This document shows positions 33,527 to 41,845 of a stretch of DNA of 64,000 nucleotides, piece by piece. Location: contig WHTM01000008.1 of NCBI GenBank assembly GCA_009377755.1, forward strand, positions 92,527 through 156,526, written 5' to 3'. This stretch comes from Hyphomicrobiales bacterium. Lineage in GTDB: Bacteria > Pseudomonadota > Alphaproteobacteria > Rhizobiales > Xanthobacteraceae. The position numbers were made by a program, and so were the translations under genes. The notes beneath the pieces were generated by a model. The model was not told the origin of the DNA. It worked only from the letters and a program-made list of their open reading frames with translations, and searched no databases. How positions within the stretch are numbered: position 1 is the first letter of the stretch; each line of letters opens with the position of its first letter.

Positions 33527-34519
33527 ATGACATCGCTGGCAAAGTCCGTTGCAAACAACGATTCGCCGACCATTTCCACCAGCGCGATGGCGGAGGACAT
33601 TCTTCAAGGATTGCGCGCGACGCCGAAGCGGATCGCCGCCAAGTACTTTTATGACGCTGTGGGCTCGGACCTGTTCGACAAGATCACCGAGCAGCCTGAA
33701 TACTACCCGACCCGCACCGAGATCGGCATTCTGCGCGACAACGGGGCCGCTATTGCCGCGCTGGTGCGGCCGGGCTCCGCGATCGTCGAGTTTGGCAGCG
33801 GCTGTGCAGGCAAGAACCGCATCCTGCTCGAAACGATGCCGTCGCTGGCCGCCTACGTTCCAGTCGACATCTGCGCCAGCGTCGTCGAACATGACGCCGC
33901 GCGGCTGCGCGAGGATTTTCCCGGTCTGGACATTAGTCCCGTCGCCGCCGATTTCAGCCGACCGTTCGACTTGCCGGCGGTTGCCATCGAAGCCCCCGCG
34001 CGCGTCGGGTTCTTTCCCGGCTCGACGATCGGCAATTTCGAGCCGCACCAGGCGGCGGCTTTCTTCCGCGACGTCGGCCGCACGCTCGGCCAGGAGTCGA
34101 TCCTGATCGTTGGCGTGGACCTGATCAAGTCGACCGAAATACTCCATGCCGCCTATAACGATGCGGCGGGTATTACCGCGAGGTTCAATCTCAATCTGCT
34201 GACGCGGATCAATCGTGAACTCGGCGCCGATTTCCATCTGAAGCAATTCGAGCACCACGCCTTCTTCAATCGCGAGCGCAACCGCGTCGAAATGCATCTC
34301 GCCAGCCTGAAGCGGCAGAAGGTGAAGGTGTGCGGCGAGACCATCGAGTTCCGCATCGGCGAAACCATCCACACCGAGAACAGCTACAAGTATTCGGTCG
34401 AGTCGTTTGGGGCGCTGGCCCGCGGCAACGGCTGGATCCCGCTCGCCGTATGGAAGGATGCCGACAGTCTGTTTTCGGTGCAGGCCTTCGTGTTCCGGGC
34501 ACCTGAAGCCGCGCGGTAG
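33527..34519 (+). CDS. egtD: L-histidine N(alpha)-methyltransferase EgtD
   Basis: 330 aa cytoplasmic methyltransferase. Signature AKYFYDAVGSDLFDKITEQP (residues 39-58) and PEYYPTRTE at the His-binding site, SAM motif IVEFGSGCAGKNRILLE, and GFFPGSTIGNFEPHQA. Trimethylates histidine to hercynine, the EgtB substrate. The preceding GTG at 33524 is an alternative start. Follows egtB closely in one operon. Confidence 0.95.
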   Translation: MTSLAKSVANNDSPTISTSAMAEDILQGLRATPKRIAAKYFYDAVGSDLFDKITEQPEYYPTRTEIGILRDNGAAIAALVRPGSAIVEFGSGCAGKNRILLETMPSLAAYVPVDICASVVEHDAARLREDFPGLDISPVAADFSRPFDLPAVAIEAPARVGFFPGSTIGNFEPHQAAAFFRDVGRTLGQESILIVGVDLIKSTEILHAAYNDAAGITARFNLNLLTRINRELGADFHLKQFEHHAFFNRERNRVEMHLASLKRQKVKVCGETIEFRIGETIHTENSYKYSVESFGALARGNGWIPLAVWKDADSLFSVQAFVFRAPEAAR

Positions 34520-34720
34520 CCGCCGTCGACCGCATGGACGCTCGGCACTTTCTCCGATAAGTATGGACAATTCTCCGTCACGCCCGTCAGGCGTGCGTTT
34601 GCAAGCTCGTGTCGCCGTGCTATCGCGTGGGCGAGGTCGGGGCGGTCCCGGCGCGCGCGGCATCGGGTCCCGGCAGACGCCGGCGGCGTCGATTAAGTCA
34701 ACTGGGAACGGACATCGCTC

Positions 34721-35593
34721 ATGAAGATCGTGGGATTTCGGGCCGACGGCGCCCGGCGCATCGGCATTGTCGACGGTGACAACGTCATTGATATTCAGAG
34801 TGTCGATCAGAGTGCACCGCGCGACCTCAGCGTTTGGCTGCAGCGCAACAGTGATCTGACATCGCTCGCCGACCTGGCCAAGCGGGCGCCGGCGAGTGCT
34901 CGCCGCCCGCTCGAGGGCTTGCATTTCGACATGCCGGTGGGAAATCCCGGGAAGATCGTGTGCCTCGGCTTGAATTACCTCGAGCACGTCAAGGAAGGCA
35001 GTCAGCGCGACAACATCCCGAAGTTTCCGACCATCTTCATGCGCGGGCTCACCTCGATGGTGGCGCATGAGAGCCCGATCATCCGTCCGCGCGTTTCCGA
35101 GACGCTCGACTACGAGGCCGAACTCATTCTGGTCGTCGGCAAGCGGGCCAGGCACCTGACGATGGACAATGCCTACGGCTGCATCGCCGGCTATTCCTGC
35201 GGCAATGAAGGCTCGATCCGGGAGTTCCAGCGCAAGACCACGCAATGGGACATGGGCAAGAATTTCGACCAGACCGGCGGTTTCGGCCCGTGGATGGTGA
35301 CAGCGGACGACCTGCCGCCGGGCGGCAAGGGCTTAAAGATCGAGAGCCGTCTCAACGGCGAGGTGATGCAGTCCGACAACACCGACAACATGATGTTCCC
35401 GGTTGCGGAGATGCTCGTCTATGTCACCCAGGGGATCACGCTGGATCCCGGCGACGTGATCTTTACCGGAACGCCGTCCGGCGTCGGTCATGCGCGCAAG
35501 CCGAACCCGGTCTGGATGAAGCACGGCGATGTCTGCGAGGTCGAGATCGAGGGGATCGGTGTCCTGCGCAATCCGATCGCGGACGAGAAATAG
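34721..35593 (+). CDS. Fumarylacetoacetate hydrolase (FAH) family protein
   Basis: 290 aa. N-terminal FAH-like arm, then the catalytic FAH domain with metal ligands in SETLDYEAELILVVGK, GYSCGNEGS and DQTGGFGPWMVTADDLP, and FTGTPSGVGHARKPN near the C-terminus. Family members hydrolyse carbon-carbon bonds of 2,4-diketo acids such as fumarylpyruvate, or decarboxylate/isomerise homoprotocatechuate products. Its position, a few genes before a gentisate-dioxygenase-like cupin, makes a fumarylpyruvate- or related hydrolase role plausible. Starts a run of same-strand aromatic-pathway genes interrupted by one reverse SnoaL gene. Confidence 0.87.
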   Translation: MKIVGFRADGARRIGIVDGDNVIDIQSVDQSAPRDLSVWLQRNSDLTSLADLAKRAPASARRPLEGLHFDMPVGNPGKIVCLGLNYLEHVKEGSQRDNIPKFPTIFMRGLTSMVAHESPIIRPRVSETLDYEAELILVVGKRARHLTMDNAYGCIAGYSCGNEGSIREFQRKTTQWDMGKNFDQTGGFGPWMVTADDLPPGGKGLKIESRLNGEVMQSDNTDNMMFPVAEMLVYVTQGITLDPGDVIFTGTPSGVGHARKPNPVWMKHGDVCEVEIEGIGVLRNPIADEK

Positions 35594-35765
35594 TGGCACG
35601 CCGCCTTCGCCTTCGCGCTGGCGGCGCCCGCATCGGCAGCTCTCGCGATCCTCAATACACCATCGACGGATGGCGTCGCGCGTTCCCAATGGCGCGCCGA
35701 CGTGGCGGCCGCGGGAATTCCGCGGCAACGGGCGCTGCGGTTTATTGTGATCCAGGGGGAATTTG

Positions 35766-36335
35766 ATGGCTGATGGTTCGAGGTTCAATGTGCTCACGAT
35801 TTGCGGTAGTTTGCGCAAGGGCTCATTCAACAGACAGCTGATGAACACGCTGCCGGCGCTCGCGCCGCCGGAGATGAAGTTGACCGAGGCGCCGCCGTTT
35901 TCCGGCATTCCGATCTACAACTTTGACATCCAGAACGAGCAGGGCTTTCCGGCCGAGGTAAACACGCTCGCCGATGCGATCCGCGCCGCCGACGGGCTGA
36001 TTATCGTCTCGCCGGAATACAACTGGTCGATCCCCGGCGGGCTGAAGAATGCCATCGACTGGATGTCGCGCATGAAGGATCAGCCGTTTGCCGGCAAGCC
36101 CGTCGCGCTTCAGTCGGCGGCGGGCGGTCTACTCGGCGGTTCGCGCATGCAGTATCACCTGCGCCAGTCGCTGACCTCGATCGATGTTTTCCTGTTCGGA
36201 CGGCCGGAGGTGCTCATTACCTTCGCGGCGCAGAAGTTCGACGAGGCCGGCAATCTGAAGGACGATACCGCGCGCGATTTGATCAAGCAGCAACTCGCCG
36301 ACTTCGCCAAGTTCATCGTGCGCGTGCGGGATTAG
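35766..36335 (+). CDS. NADPH-dependent FMN reductase family protein
   Basis: 189 aa flavodoxin-like protein. FMN-phosphate loop LTICGSLRKGSFNRQLMN (about residues 9-26), isoalloxazine contacts IIVSPEYNWSIPGGLKNAID, and AVALQSAAGGLLGGSRMQ. Reduces FMN, quinones or chromate, and could supply reduced flavin to a monooxygenase. Start ATG at 35766 follows AGGGGG. Ends 8 bp from a hairpin and converges on the SnoaL-like gene. Confidence 0.88.
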   Translation: MADGSRFNVLTICGSLRKGSFNRQLMNTLPALAPPEMKLTEAPPFSGIPIYNFDIQNEQGFPAEVNTLADAIRAADGLIIVSPEYNWSIPGGLKNAIDWMSRMKDQPFAGKPVALQSAAGGLLGGSRMQYHLRQSLTSIDVFLFGRPEVLITFAAQKFDEAGNLKDDTARDLIKQQLADFAKFIVRVRD

Positions 36336-36343
36336 CGCAGCTT

Positions 36344-36384
36344 TCATTCCGGGCTCGCGGACTTCGTCTGCGCGCCCGGAATGA
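36344..36384. repeat. Palindromic hairpin repeat between convergent genes
   Basis: Perfect 11-bp arms TCATTCCGGGC (36344-36354) / GCCCGGAATGA (36374-36384) with a loop containing a further small stem. It falls exactly between the converging FMN reductase (stop 36335) and the SnoaL-like gene (stop 36393). Likely a short member of the same intergenic palindrome class and probably a terminator. Confidence 0.65.
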
Positions 36385-36392
36385 CGATGACG

Positions 36393-36989
36393 TCAAATCT
36401 GCTTCCCGGCCAGCCAATCCGCGCCTTTGGCGTACAGCGCCTCGACCTCGGGTCCGTCCAATCCAGGCAGATCGCGCTTCACGTTGAATCCGCCTTTGCT
36501 TTGCAGGTAGGCGAGGTGGCGGTAGCCCACGGGGAACTGCTCCAGCAGGTTTGGGTCGAGCGTCAGTTTGGCCGCCGGGTCGAGCACGTGCAGCCGGTCC
36601 ATTTCGTAGATCAGCCGCCGCAGCACGATACCCCAGCGCCCGTTGCGCTTCTCGATGAAGTCGTAAAAGCGCCCGGCGCAGACGACGTCGCAGAGCACGC
36701 CATCGATCGCACCGTGTTGCGTGATCGTCATCTTGGTCTGGGCGATGGCACGGTTGCCGGCGAGGTCGATGGTGGTGCCGCCAAGCAGATGTAGGATGCG
36801 CGCGCCGCGGCTGTAGCCTTCCTTGCTGACGCGGATGAACTCGTCCGCCGTTCCCTGGAACCAGGTGGCCCACATCTGTCCGTCGTCGTGCCAGACCGTC
36901 CGGAAACGGTCCCACAGTCCGGCGTCACGCCACAGCGCCCAGTTCTCGACCAGCTCACGAATGGCCAGTTTTTCCATCGTGTCGTTCAT
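36393..36989 (-). CDS. SnoaL-like / nuclear transport factor 2 family protein
   Basis: 198 aa, alpha+beta barrel fold of the SnoaL_4 type: LAIRELVENWALWRDAGLWD, WHDDGQMWATWFQG and the C-terminal strand pattern ending WGIVLRRLIYEMDRL. Proteins of this family are polyketide cyclases, dehydratases or dioxygenase small subunits; some sit in aromatic-ring or steroid gene clusters. The last third (residues 150-198) is less clear. Start at 36989 follows AAGGG. Divergent from the SDR at 37073, 83 bp apart, within the degradation cluster. Confidence 0.78.
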   Translation of the reverse strand: MNDTMEKLAIRELVENWALWRDAGLWDRFRTVWHDDGQMWATWFQGTADEFIRVSKEGYSRGARILHLLGGTTIDLAGNRAIAQTKMTITQHGAIDGVLCDVVCAGRFYDFIEKRNGRWGIVLRRLIYEMDRLHVLDPAAKLTLDPNLLEQFPVGYRHLAYLQSKGGFNVKRDLPGLDGPEVEALYAKGADWLAGKQI

Positions 36990-37072
36990 CGAATATCCCT
37001 TGCAGCGTGACGGCTGGAATATGCGGGAAGGCTGCGGTAGCGTTCGCAGTGGTCTAGGAAGGATAAGAAAGC

Positions 37073-37840
37073 ATGGCAAGACTCGCAGGCCGTACGGCCA
37101 TCGTCACCGGCGGCGCCAAGGGCATTGGCCGCCACTATTCGAAGGCGCTGGCCGGCGAAGGCGCGCGCGTGATGATCGCCGATATTGCCGACGGCACCGA
37201 CCTTGCCCAGGAGCTCGACTCCAGGCACGGGCAGGGCACGGCGTTGAGCTCCGTTACCGATGTCAGCGACGAGAGCCAAGTGAAGGACCTGGTCGCCAAG
37301 ACCATCGACAGCTTCGGCAAGATCGACATCCTCGTGAACAACGCGGCGATGTACGTGGCGCTGCACGAGCAGCCGTTCATCGACATTGACGTCGCGCTGT
37401 GGGACCGGGTCATGGCGGTGAACGTGCGCGGCTCGTTCCTGATGGCCAAGCACGTGGCCCGGCACATGATGAAGCAGCGCTACGGCAAGATCATCAACAT
37501 CGGCTCGGGCACGACGTTCCGCGGCATCCCGAAGATGGCGCACTACGTCACGTCGAAGGGTGCGGTGGTCGCGATGACCCGTACGCTGTCGCGCGAACTC
37601 GGCGAGCACGGCATCTGCATCAATACGCTCGCGCCTGGGTTCACCCTGAGCGAGACGGTGGTGGCGGACAATCCGGAGCACGTCAATACCTCGAAGGCGG
37701 GTGCGATCCAGCGCCGCGCCCTGAAGCGGGACATGCATCCCCCGGATTTGCTCGGCGCGCTCGTGTTCCTCGCGTCCAGCGACAGCGATTTCTATACCGG
37801 GCAGATTCTGGCCGTGGATGGCGGGGCGGTGAATACCTGA
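37073..37840 (+). CDS. Short-chain dehydrogenase/reductase (SDR)
   Basis: 255 aa classical SDR: cofactor motif VTGGAKGIGRHYSKALAG (residues 12-29), NNAAMYV, catalytic Ser region INIGSGTTFRG, and YVTSKGAVV carrying the Tyr and Lys. C-terminal IQRRALKRDMHPPDLLGALV and VDGGAVNT are typical of FabG-like SDRs. Likely dehydrogenates a diol or hydroxy intermediate. Followed 115 bp later by the gentisate-dioxygenase-like gene; divergent from the SnoaL-like gene. Confidence 0.88.
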   Translation: MARLAGRTAIVTGGAKGIGRHYSKALAGEGARVMIADIADGTDLAQELDSRHGQGTALSSVTDVSDESQVKDLVAKTIDSFGKIDILVNNAAMYVALHEQPFIDIDVALWDRVMAVNVRGSFLMAKHVARHMMKQRYGKIINIGSGTTFRGIPKMAHYVTSKGAVVAMTRTLSRELGEHGICINTLAPGFTLSETVVADNPEHVNTSKAGAIQRRALKRDMHPPDLLGALVFLASSDSDFYTGQILAVDGGAVNT

Positions 37841-37955
37841 CCTGCCCATATCGGGCTCAAGTCGGCTTGTTCGGCTAGGAACCAGCCTTTATGTATAAAC
37901 CTAGGACCGCTTCGCGCGGTCACGCCCGAATTGTAGGAACTCGAAGGAGGATTCC

Positions 37956-39029
37956 ATGGCCGTTTCCACGGCAACATCCGCACCGGCTAAGAATCCGGGC
38001 CCGAAGGACAACATTATCGGCGCCCGCCAGGCCTATTACGACAAGATCGACAAATACGACATGGCGCCCCTGTGGGAGGTGCTGAAAGATCATGTCACCA
38101 AGGTCCCGAAGTCGAAGTGCGTGCCGGTGTTGTGGAAGTTCGAGGACGCCAAGAAGCTGGTGCTGGAAGCCGGCGACGTGATCACCGCCGAGGAGGCCGA
38201 GCGACGCGTGCTGGTCCTGGAGAATCCGGCCCTGCGCGGTCAGGCCAAGGCGACCAACACCCTGTTCGCCGGCATCCAGCTCATCATGCCGGGCGAGGTT
38301 GCGGACGTGCATCGGCACGTCGCTTCGGCGATCCGGTTCGTGATGGACGGCCGGGGCGCCTACACGGCGGTCGAGGGCGAGAAGACCATCATGTCGCCCG
38401 GCGACTTCGTCATCACCGCCAACTGGGCGCCGCATGACCACGGCAACACGTCGGACCAGCCGATGATGTGGCTCGATGTGCTGGACATGCCGACGGTCAA
38501 TCACTTCGAGAGCTCGTTCATGGAGCACTTCGACGAGAAAGTGCAGAAGGCCACCCGCCAGGACGGCGACTCGCTCGCCTTCTATGGGTCGGGCGTGCTC
38601 CCCGACGGCACTATGGCCAATCCGAAGCGCACGCCGGTGATCAACTACACCTACGCGCGCACCCGCCCGATCCTCGAGCGCATGCTGAAGGCGGGCGACA
38701 TCGACAAGCACCATGGCGCGCGCGCCCGCTACATCAACCCGACCACCGGCGGCTGGGTGCTGCCGACCATGGGCGCGCATCTCGCGCTGCTGCCAAAGGG
38801 CTTCAAGGGCGAGGAGTACCGTTCGACCGACGGCACCGTCTTCGTCTGCGCCGAGGGCAAGGGCGCGACGACAGTCGGCGGCCAGGCCTTCGAGTGGACG
38901 CAGAACGACGTCTTCGTCGTGCCGCCATGGACGTCCTATTCACACATGGCGGAGAAGGAATCGGTGCTGTTCAGCATCTCCGACCGTCCGGCTCAGGAGG
39001 CGCTCGGCATCTGGCGCGAAGCGGCCTGA
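37956..39029 (+). CDS. Bicupin ring-cleavage dioxygenase, gentisate 1,2-dioxygenase-like
   Basis: 357 aa two-domain cupin. The N-terminal cupin holds the iron ligands H119 and H121 in DVHRHVAS and H160 in WAPHDHGN; the second cupin (residues about 250-345) lacks a full His set, as in family members, and ends with FEWTQNDVFVVPPWTSYSHM. Best match is gentisate 1,2-dioxygenase or 1-hydroxy-2-naphthoate dioxygenase; it would cleave next to a carboxyl on a hydroxylated ring. ATG at 37956 follows AAGGAGG. Located between an SDR and a maleylacetate-reductase-like gene. Confidence 0.87.
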   Translation: MAVSTATSAPAKNPGPKDNIIGARQAYYDKIDKYDMAPLWEVLKDHVTKVPKSKCVPVLWKFEDAKKLVLEAGDVITAEEAERRVLVLENPALRGQAKATNTLFAGIQLIMPGEVADVHRHVASAIRFVMDGRGAYTAVEGEKTIMSPGDFVITANWAPHDHGNTSDQPMMWLDVLDMPTVNHFESSFMEHFDEKVQKATRQDGDSLAFYGSGVLPDGTMANPKRTPVINYTYARTRPILERMLKAGDIDKHHGARARYINPTTGGWVLPTMGAHLALLPKGFKGEEYRSTDGTVFVCAEGKGATTVGGQAFEWTQNDVFVVPPWTSYSHMAEKESVLFSISDRPAQEALGIWREAA

Positions 39030-39050
39030 TCCGCGCCCGCGGACACATCC

Positions 39051-40091
39051 GTGACGGCGCCGTTTGTCCACGACGCACCCGCGCAGCGGGTCGTGTACGG
39101 CGCCGGCAGTGCCGACCGGATCGCCGATGAGGTGGCGCGGCTCGGTCTCGGCCGCGTCCTCGTCGTCGCCACCCCCGGAAGCGGTGCCCGTCTGGGCACT
39201 CGGGTCCACGAACAGCTCGCCGATCGCTCCGCCGGGCTGCATGCGCATGCGGTGATGCACGTGCCGCGCAGCGTCGCCCGCGAGGGCCTTGCGGCGGCGC
39301 ATGCGGCGAAAGCGGACGGCCTCGTCGCCGTCGGCGGCGGCTCTTCGATCGGCCTCGCGAAGGCCATCGCGCTTGAGACCGGCCTGCCGATCATCGCGCT
39401 GCCGACCACCTATGCCGGCTCCGAGGCGACACCGATCTACGGCCTGACCGAGGACGAGCGCAAGATCACGGGGCGGGATTGGAAGGTGCTGCCGCGCACC
39501 GTCGTCTACGATCCCGACCTGACGCTCGGCTTGCCGGCCGCGGTGAGCGCCGCCAGCGGCATGAACGGCATCGCCCACTGCGTCGAGGCATTGTGGGTGG
39601 CGGAACGGACGCCGATCAGCGTCGCCTACGCGGCCGAGGGGCTCCGGCGTTTCGCAGCCGCGCTTCCGCGCGTCGTCGCCGATGGGCAAGACCGGGACGC
39701 CCGCGGCGCCTGCCTGGTCGCCTCGTGGCTGGCGGGAGCGGCACTGACCGCCGGCACCGCGCTGCACCACAAGCTCGCGCATGTGCTCGGCGGGCTCGGC
39801 CTGCCGCATGCCGAAACCCACGCGATTATTCTGCCGCATGTCAGCCGCTTCAATCTCGACGCCGCGCCCGAGGCGCGTGCGCGCATGGCGGAGGCCATCG
39901 GCGTGGCCGATCCGGCGGAGGCGCTTGCTCGGATGCTGCGCGCCTTTCCGATCCCGCAGCGTCTGCGGGACATCGGATTCGACGGGCGCCGCATCGACTT
40001 CGTCGCCGATGAGATCGCGCATATGAACGTCGCACTGCCGCGCAAGGCGGGCGCCGACGAGACCCGGCGGCTTCTGAGGGAAGCATTCTGA
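39051..40091 (+). CDS. Maleylacetate reductase-like iron-containing alcohol dehydrogenase
   Basis: 346 aa. NAD(P)-binding start RVVYGAGSADRIADEV, then VGGGSSIGLAKAIALETG, GSEATPIYGLTEDERKI and LHHKLAHVLGGLGLPHAETH with the metal-site histidines. These match maleylacetate reductases, which convert maleylacetate to 3-oxoadipate late in hydroxyquinol, resorcinol and chlorocatechol pathways. A GTG starts the gene at 39051. It is 21 bp after the gentisate-like dioxygenase, so both are probably co-expressed. The mixed enzyme pair, gentisate-type cleavage plus maleylacetate reduction, is unusual. Confidence 0.85.
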   Translation: MTAPFVHDAPAQRVVYGAGSADRIADEVARLGLGRVLVVATPGSGARLGTRVHEQLADRSAGLHAHAVMHVPRSVAREGLAAAHAAKADGLVAVGGGSSIGLAKAIALETGLPIIALPTTYAGSEATPIYGLTEDERKITGRDWKVLPRTVVYDPDLTLGLPAAVSAASGMNGIAHCVEALWVAERTPISVAYAAEGLRRFAAALPRVVADGQDRDARGACLVASWLAGAALTAGTALHHKLAHVLGGLGLPHAETHAIILPHVSRFNLDAAPEARARMAEAIGVADPAEALARMLRAFPIPQRLRDIGFDGRRIDFVADEIAHMNVALPRKAGADETRRLLREAF

Positions 40092-40171
40092 GGCGGGCTG
40101 CGGCGCTTTGCACGTAAAATGCAGCAAAGTCAGGCTTTGCAGAGCGGCCTCGCGTTGCTAATTTGTTAACC

Positions 40172-40750
40172 ATGTGGAATCGCAAGCGTCAGTCGGATCC
40201 GCTGTCCGAGGAGGGGCATCCTCCTCGGCTCAAGGAGGCCGTCCGCGAGGCGCGGATCGAGAGCGCCGAGCGCAGCGGCGTCGTCGTCGATCTGCACGAC
40301 GCCGAGTTGGCGCGGCTCGAGTTGCTCAGCGAGGCGCTGGACCCGCTGTTCGCCGATATTCCGGAGAATGTCGAACTGTTCGACCACGGCATCAGCCACG
40401 GCGACATCCCTCGGCTGTGGATCGACGTGGTCGCGCATGTCGCCATGGGCCGCGACAAGCGCATCTACCGGTTTGTCCAGGACACCCGCTTTGGCCGCCA
40501 AGTGCTGGCCGAATCCTTCGAGCCTGACGAAATCGCCGCCGCGGTGACACGCTATGTGGCGCGGCGGCTGGTCGAGCGCGAGCGCGCGCTTGCCGAGGGC
40601 CCCAGTGCACTGACACCGCAGGCGCAGCGCGACGCGCGCTCGCTGCGCCGGCATCGGCGCTGGCGGGCCATTCGGGCGTTCCTGTTCGGTCTCGTGATCG
40701 GCGTCGCTGCGTTGTTCGCCGCCGCCTGGTGGATGGCGCTGCCGCCCTGA
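40172..40750 (+). CDS. Hypothetical protein with C-terminal membrane anchor
   Basis: 192 aa, no recognised family. Residues about 1-150 are helical and charged with a conserved-looking core (FADIPENVELFDHGISHGDI and DTRFGRQVLAESF), followed by a single transmembrane helix at about 169-190 (FLFGLVIGVAALFAAAWW) near the C-terminus. The topology suggests a cytoplasmic domain tail-anchored in the inner membrane. ATG at 40172; a TTG at 40163 is in frame upstream. Converges on mbfA. Confidence 0.65.
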   Translation: MWNRKRQSDPLSEEGHPPRLKEAVREARIESAERSGVVVDLHDAELARLELLSEALDPLFADIPENVELFDHGISHGDIPRLWIDVVAHVAMGRDKRIYRFVQDTRFGRQVLAESFEPDEIAAAVTRYVARRLVERERALAEGPSALTPQAQRDARSLRRHRRWRAIRAFLFGLVIGVAALFAAAWWMALPP

Positions 40751-40828
40751 TCCAGCCAAGCGAGCGCCCACAAGGGGTGCCCCCACCCGCCGCCATTTCG
40801 GTAGGGGCGTCCCTCGTGGTCGCCCACG

Positions 40829-41785
40829 TCAGGCGCTGCCAATCAGTATCCCGGCAAGAAATACCAGCACGCCGCCGATCACCACCTGGAACGCGGCGTT
40901 CAGGAACGGCGTGTCCATGTAGCGGTAACGGATCCACGAAATCACCGCCAACTCCACCGCCACCACGGCGATTGCCACCACGGTCGCGATCCAAAAGTCC
41001 GGGATGAGATACGGCAACGTGTGGCCGATGCCGCCGAGCGTCGTCATCAGCCCGCAGACCGTGCCGCGCACCCACGGCGTGCCGCGTCCGGTGAGCGAGC
41101 CGTCGTCGGACAGCGCCTCGGCGAAGCCCATCGAGATGCCCGCGCCGACCGACGCGGCCATGCCGACCAGGAACGTCTCCCAGGTGCTGTGGGTGGCGAA
41201 CGCCGCGGCGAACAGCGGCGCCAGCGTCGACACCGAACCGTCCATCAGCCCTGCCAGGCCCGGTTGCACGTATTGCAGCAAGAACATGCGGCGCGCGGTC
41301 TCGTCCTCCTGCGCCCGCGCATCCGTCGTCAGAATTTGCTCGCCGAGCTTCTGGGCGAAGTGCTCGTGGTCTTCCTCGATGTCGGCCAGATCATTAAGCA
41401 GCTTGCGTACCGAGACGTCCCGCGCCTTTTCCGCGCTGCGGTGATAGAACCGCGCCGCCTCGAACTCCATGCTCTCCGCATGCTTACGCACGTCGTTCAG
41501 GTTCATGGTCGGCATCAGCCAGAGCGGGCCGCGCCGCATGAACCCTTTCACGTCCTGCCGCCGGATCAGTGGCAGATAGTCGCCGAACTTCTGTCGATAG
41601 AGGTCGAACAGCATCGAGCGATGGTGCGACTCCTCCTCGGCCATTTCGTCGAACATCTTGGCGGAGGAGGGGAACTGCCTGCGCAGCCCCTCGGCAAAGC
41701 CGCGGTAGATGCGGCCGTCTTCCTCCTCGTTGGTGATGGCAAGGGCCAGGATTTCCTGTTCGGTAAGATCGGCAAAACGCTTCAT
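40829..41785 (-). CDS. mbfA: Rubrerythrin-VIT1 fusion, membrane-bound ferritin MbfA
   Basis: 318 aa. The N-terminal half is a ferritin-like four-helix domain with Glu/His iron ligands in NEEEDGRIYRGF, DEMAEEESHHRS and DLADIEEDHEHF; the C-terminal half (about residues 170-318) has five hydrophobic segments of the VIT1 iron transporter type (GFAEALSDDG, TTLGGIGHTLPYLIP). MbfA proteins of Bradyrhizobium and Agrobacterium export iron and protect against iron and peroxide stress, and are controlled by Irr. A palindrome upstream (41819-41845) fits an iron-control element. Divergent from NUDIX. Confidence 0.92.
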   Translation of the reverse strand: MKRFADLTEQEILALAITNEEEDGRIYRGFAEGLRRQFPSSAKMFDEMAEEESHHRSMLFDLYRQKFGDYLPLIRRQDVKGFMRRGPLWLMPTMNLNDVRKHAESMEFEAARFYHRSAEKARDVSVRKLLNDLADIEEDHEHFAQKLGEQILTTDARAQEDETARRMFLLQYVQPGLAGLMDGSVSTLAPLFAAAFATHSTWETFLVGMAASVGAGISMGFAEALSDDGSLTGRGTPWVRGTVCGLMTTLGGIGHTLPYLIPDFWIATVVAIAVVAVELAVISWIRYRYMDTPFLNAAFQVVIGGVLVFLAGILIGSA

Positions 41786-41818
41786 CGGCTATTCTCGGGA
41801 GGATACCTTCGGGCAGTC

Positions 41819-41845
41819 AGTCTTAAATTGGAATAATTCTAGACT
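41819..41845. promoter_or_regulatory. 27-bp imperfect palindrome upstream of mbfA (candidate iron-control element)
   Basis: AGTCTTAAATT (41819-41829) and AATTCTAGACT (41835-41845) are inverted at 9 of 11 positions; on the reverse strand the centre reads TAGAATTATTCCAA, similar to the Irr-binding iron-control element pattern (TTAGAA... TTCTAA-like). It is about 34-60 bp before the mbfA start, in the mbfA/NUDIX divergent gap. Function inferred from position and similarity only. Confidence 0.5.

Noticed and set aside
32223..34519. A complete mycobacterial-type ergothioneine cluster
   Set aside because: Only egtB and egtD are visible; egtA, egtC and egtE are not in the window, so only the two-gene alphaproteobacterial arrangement is claimed.
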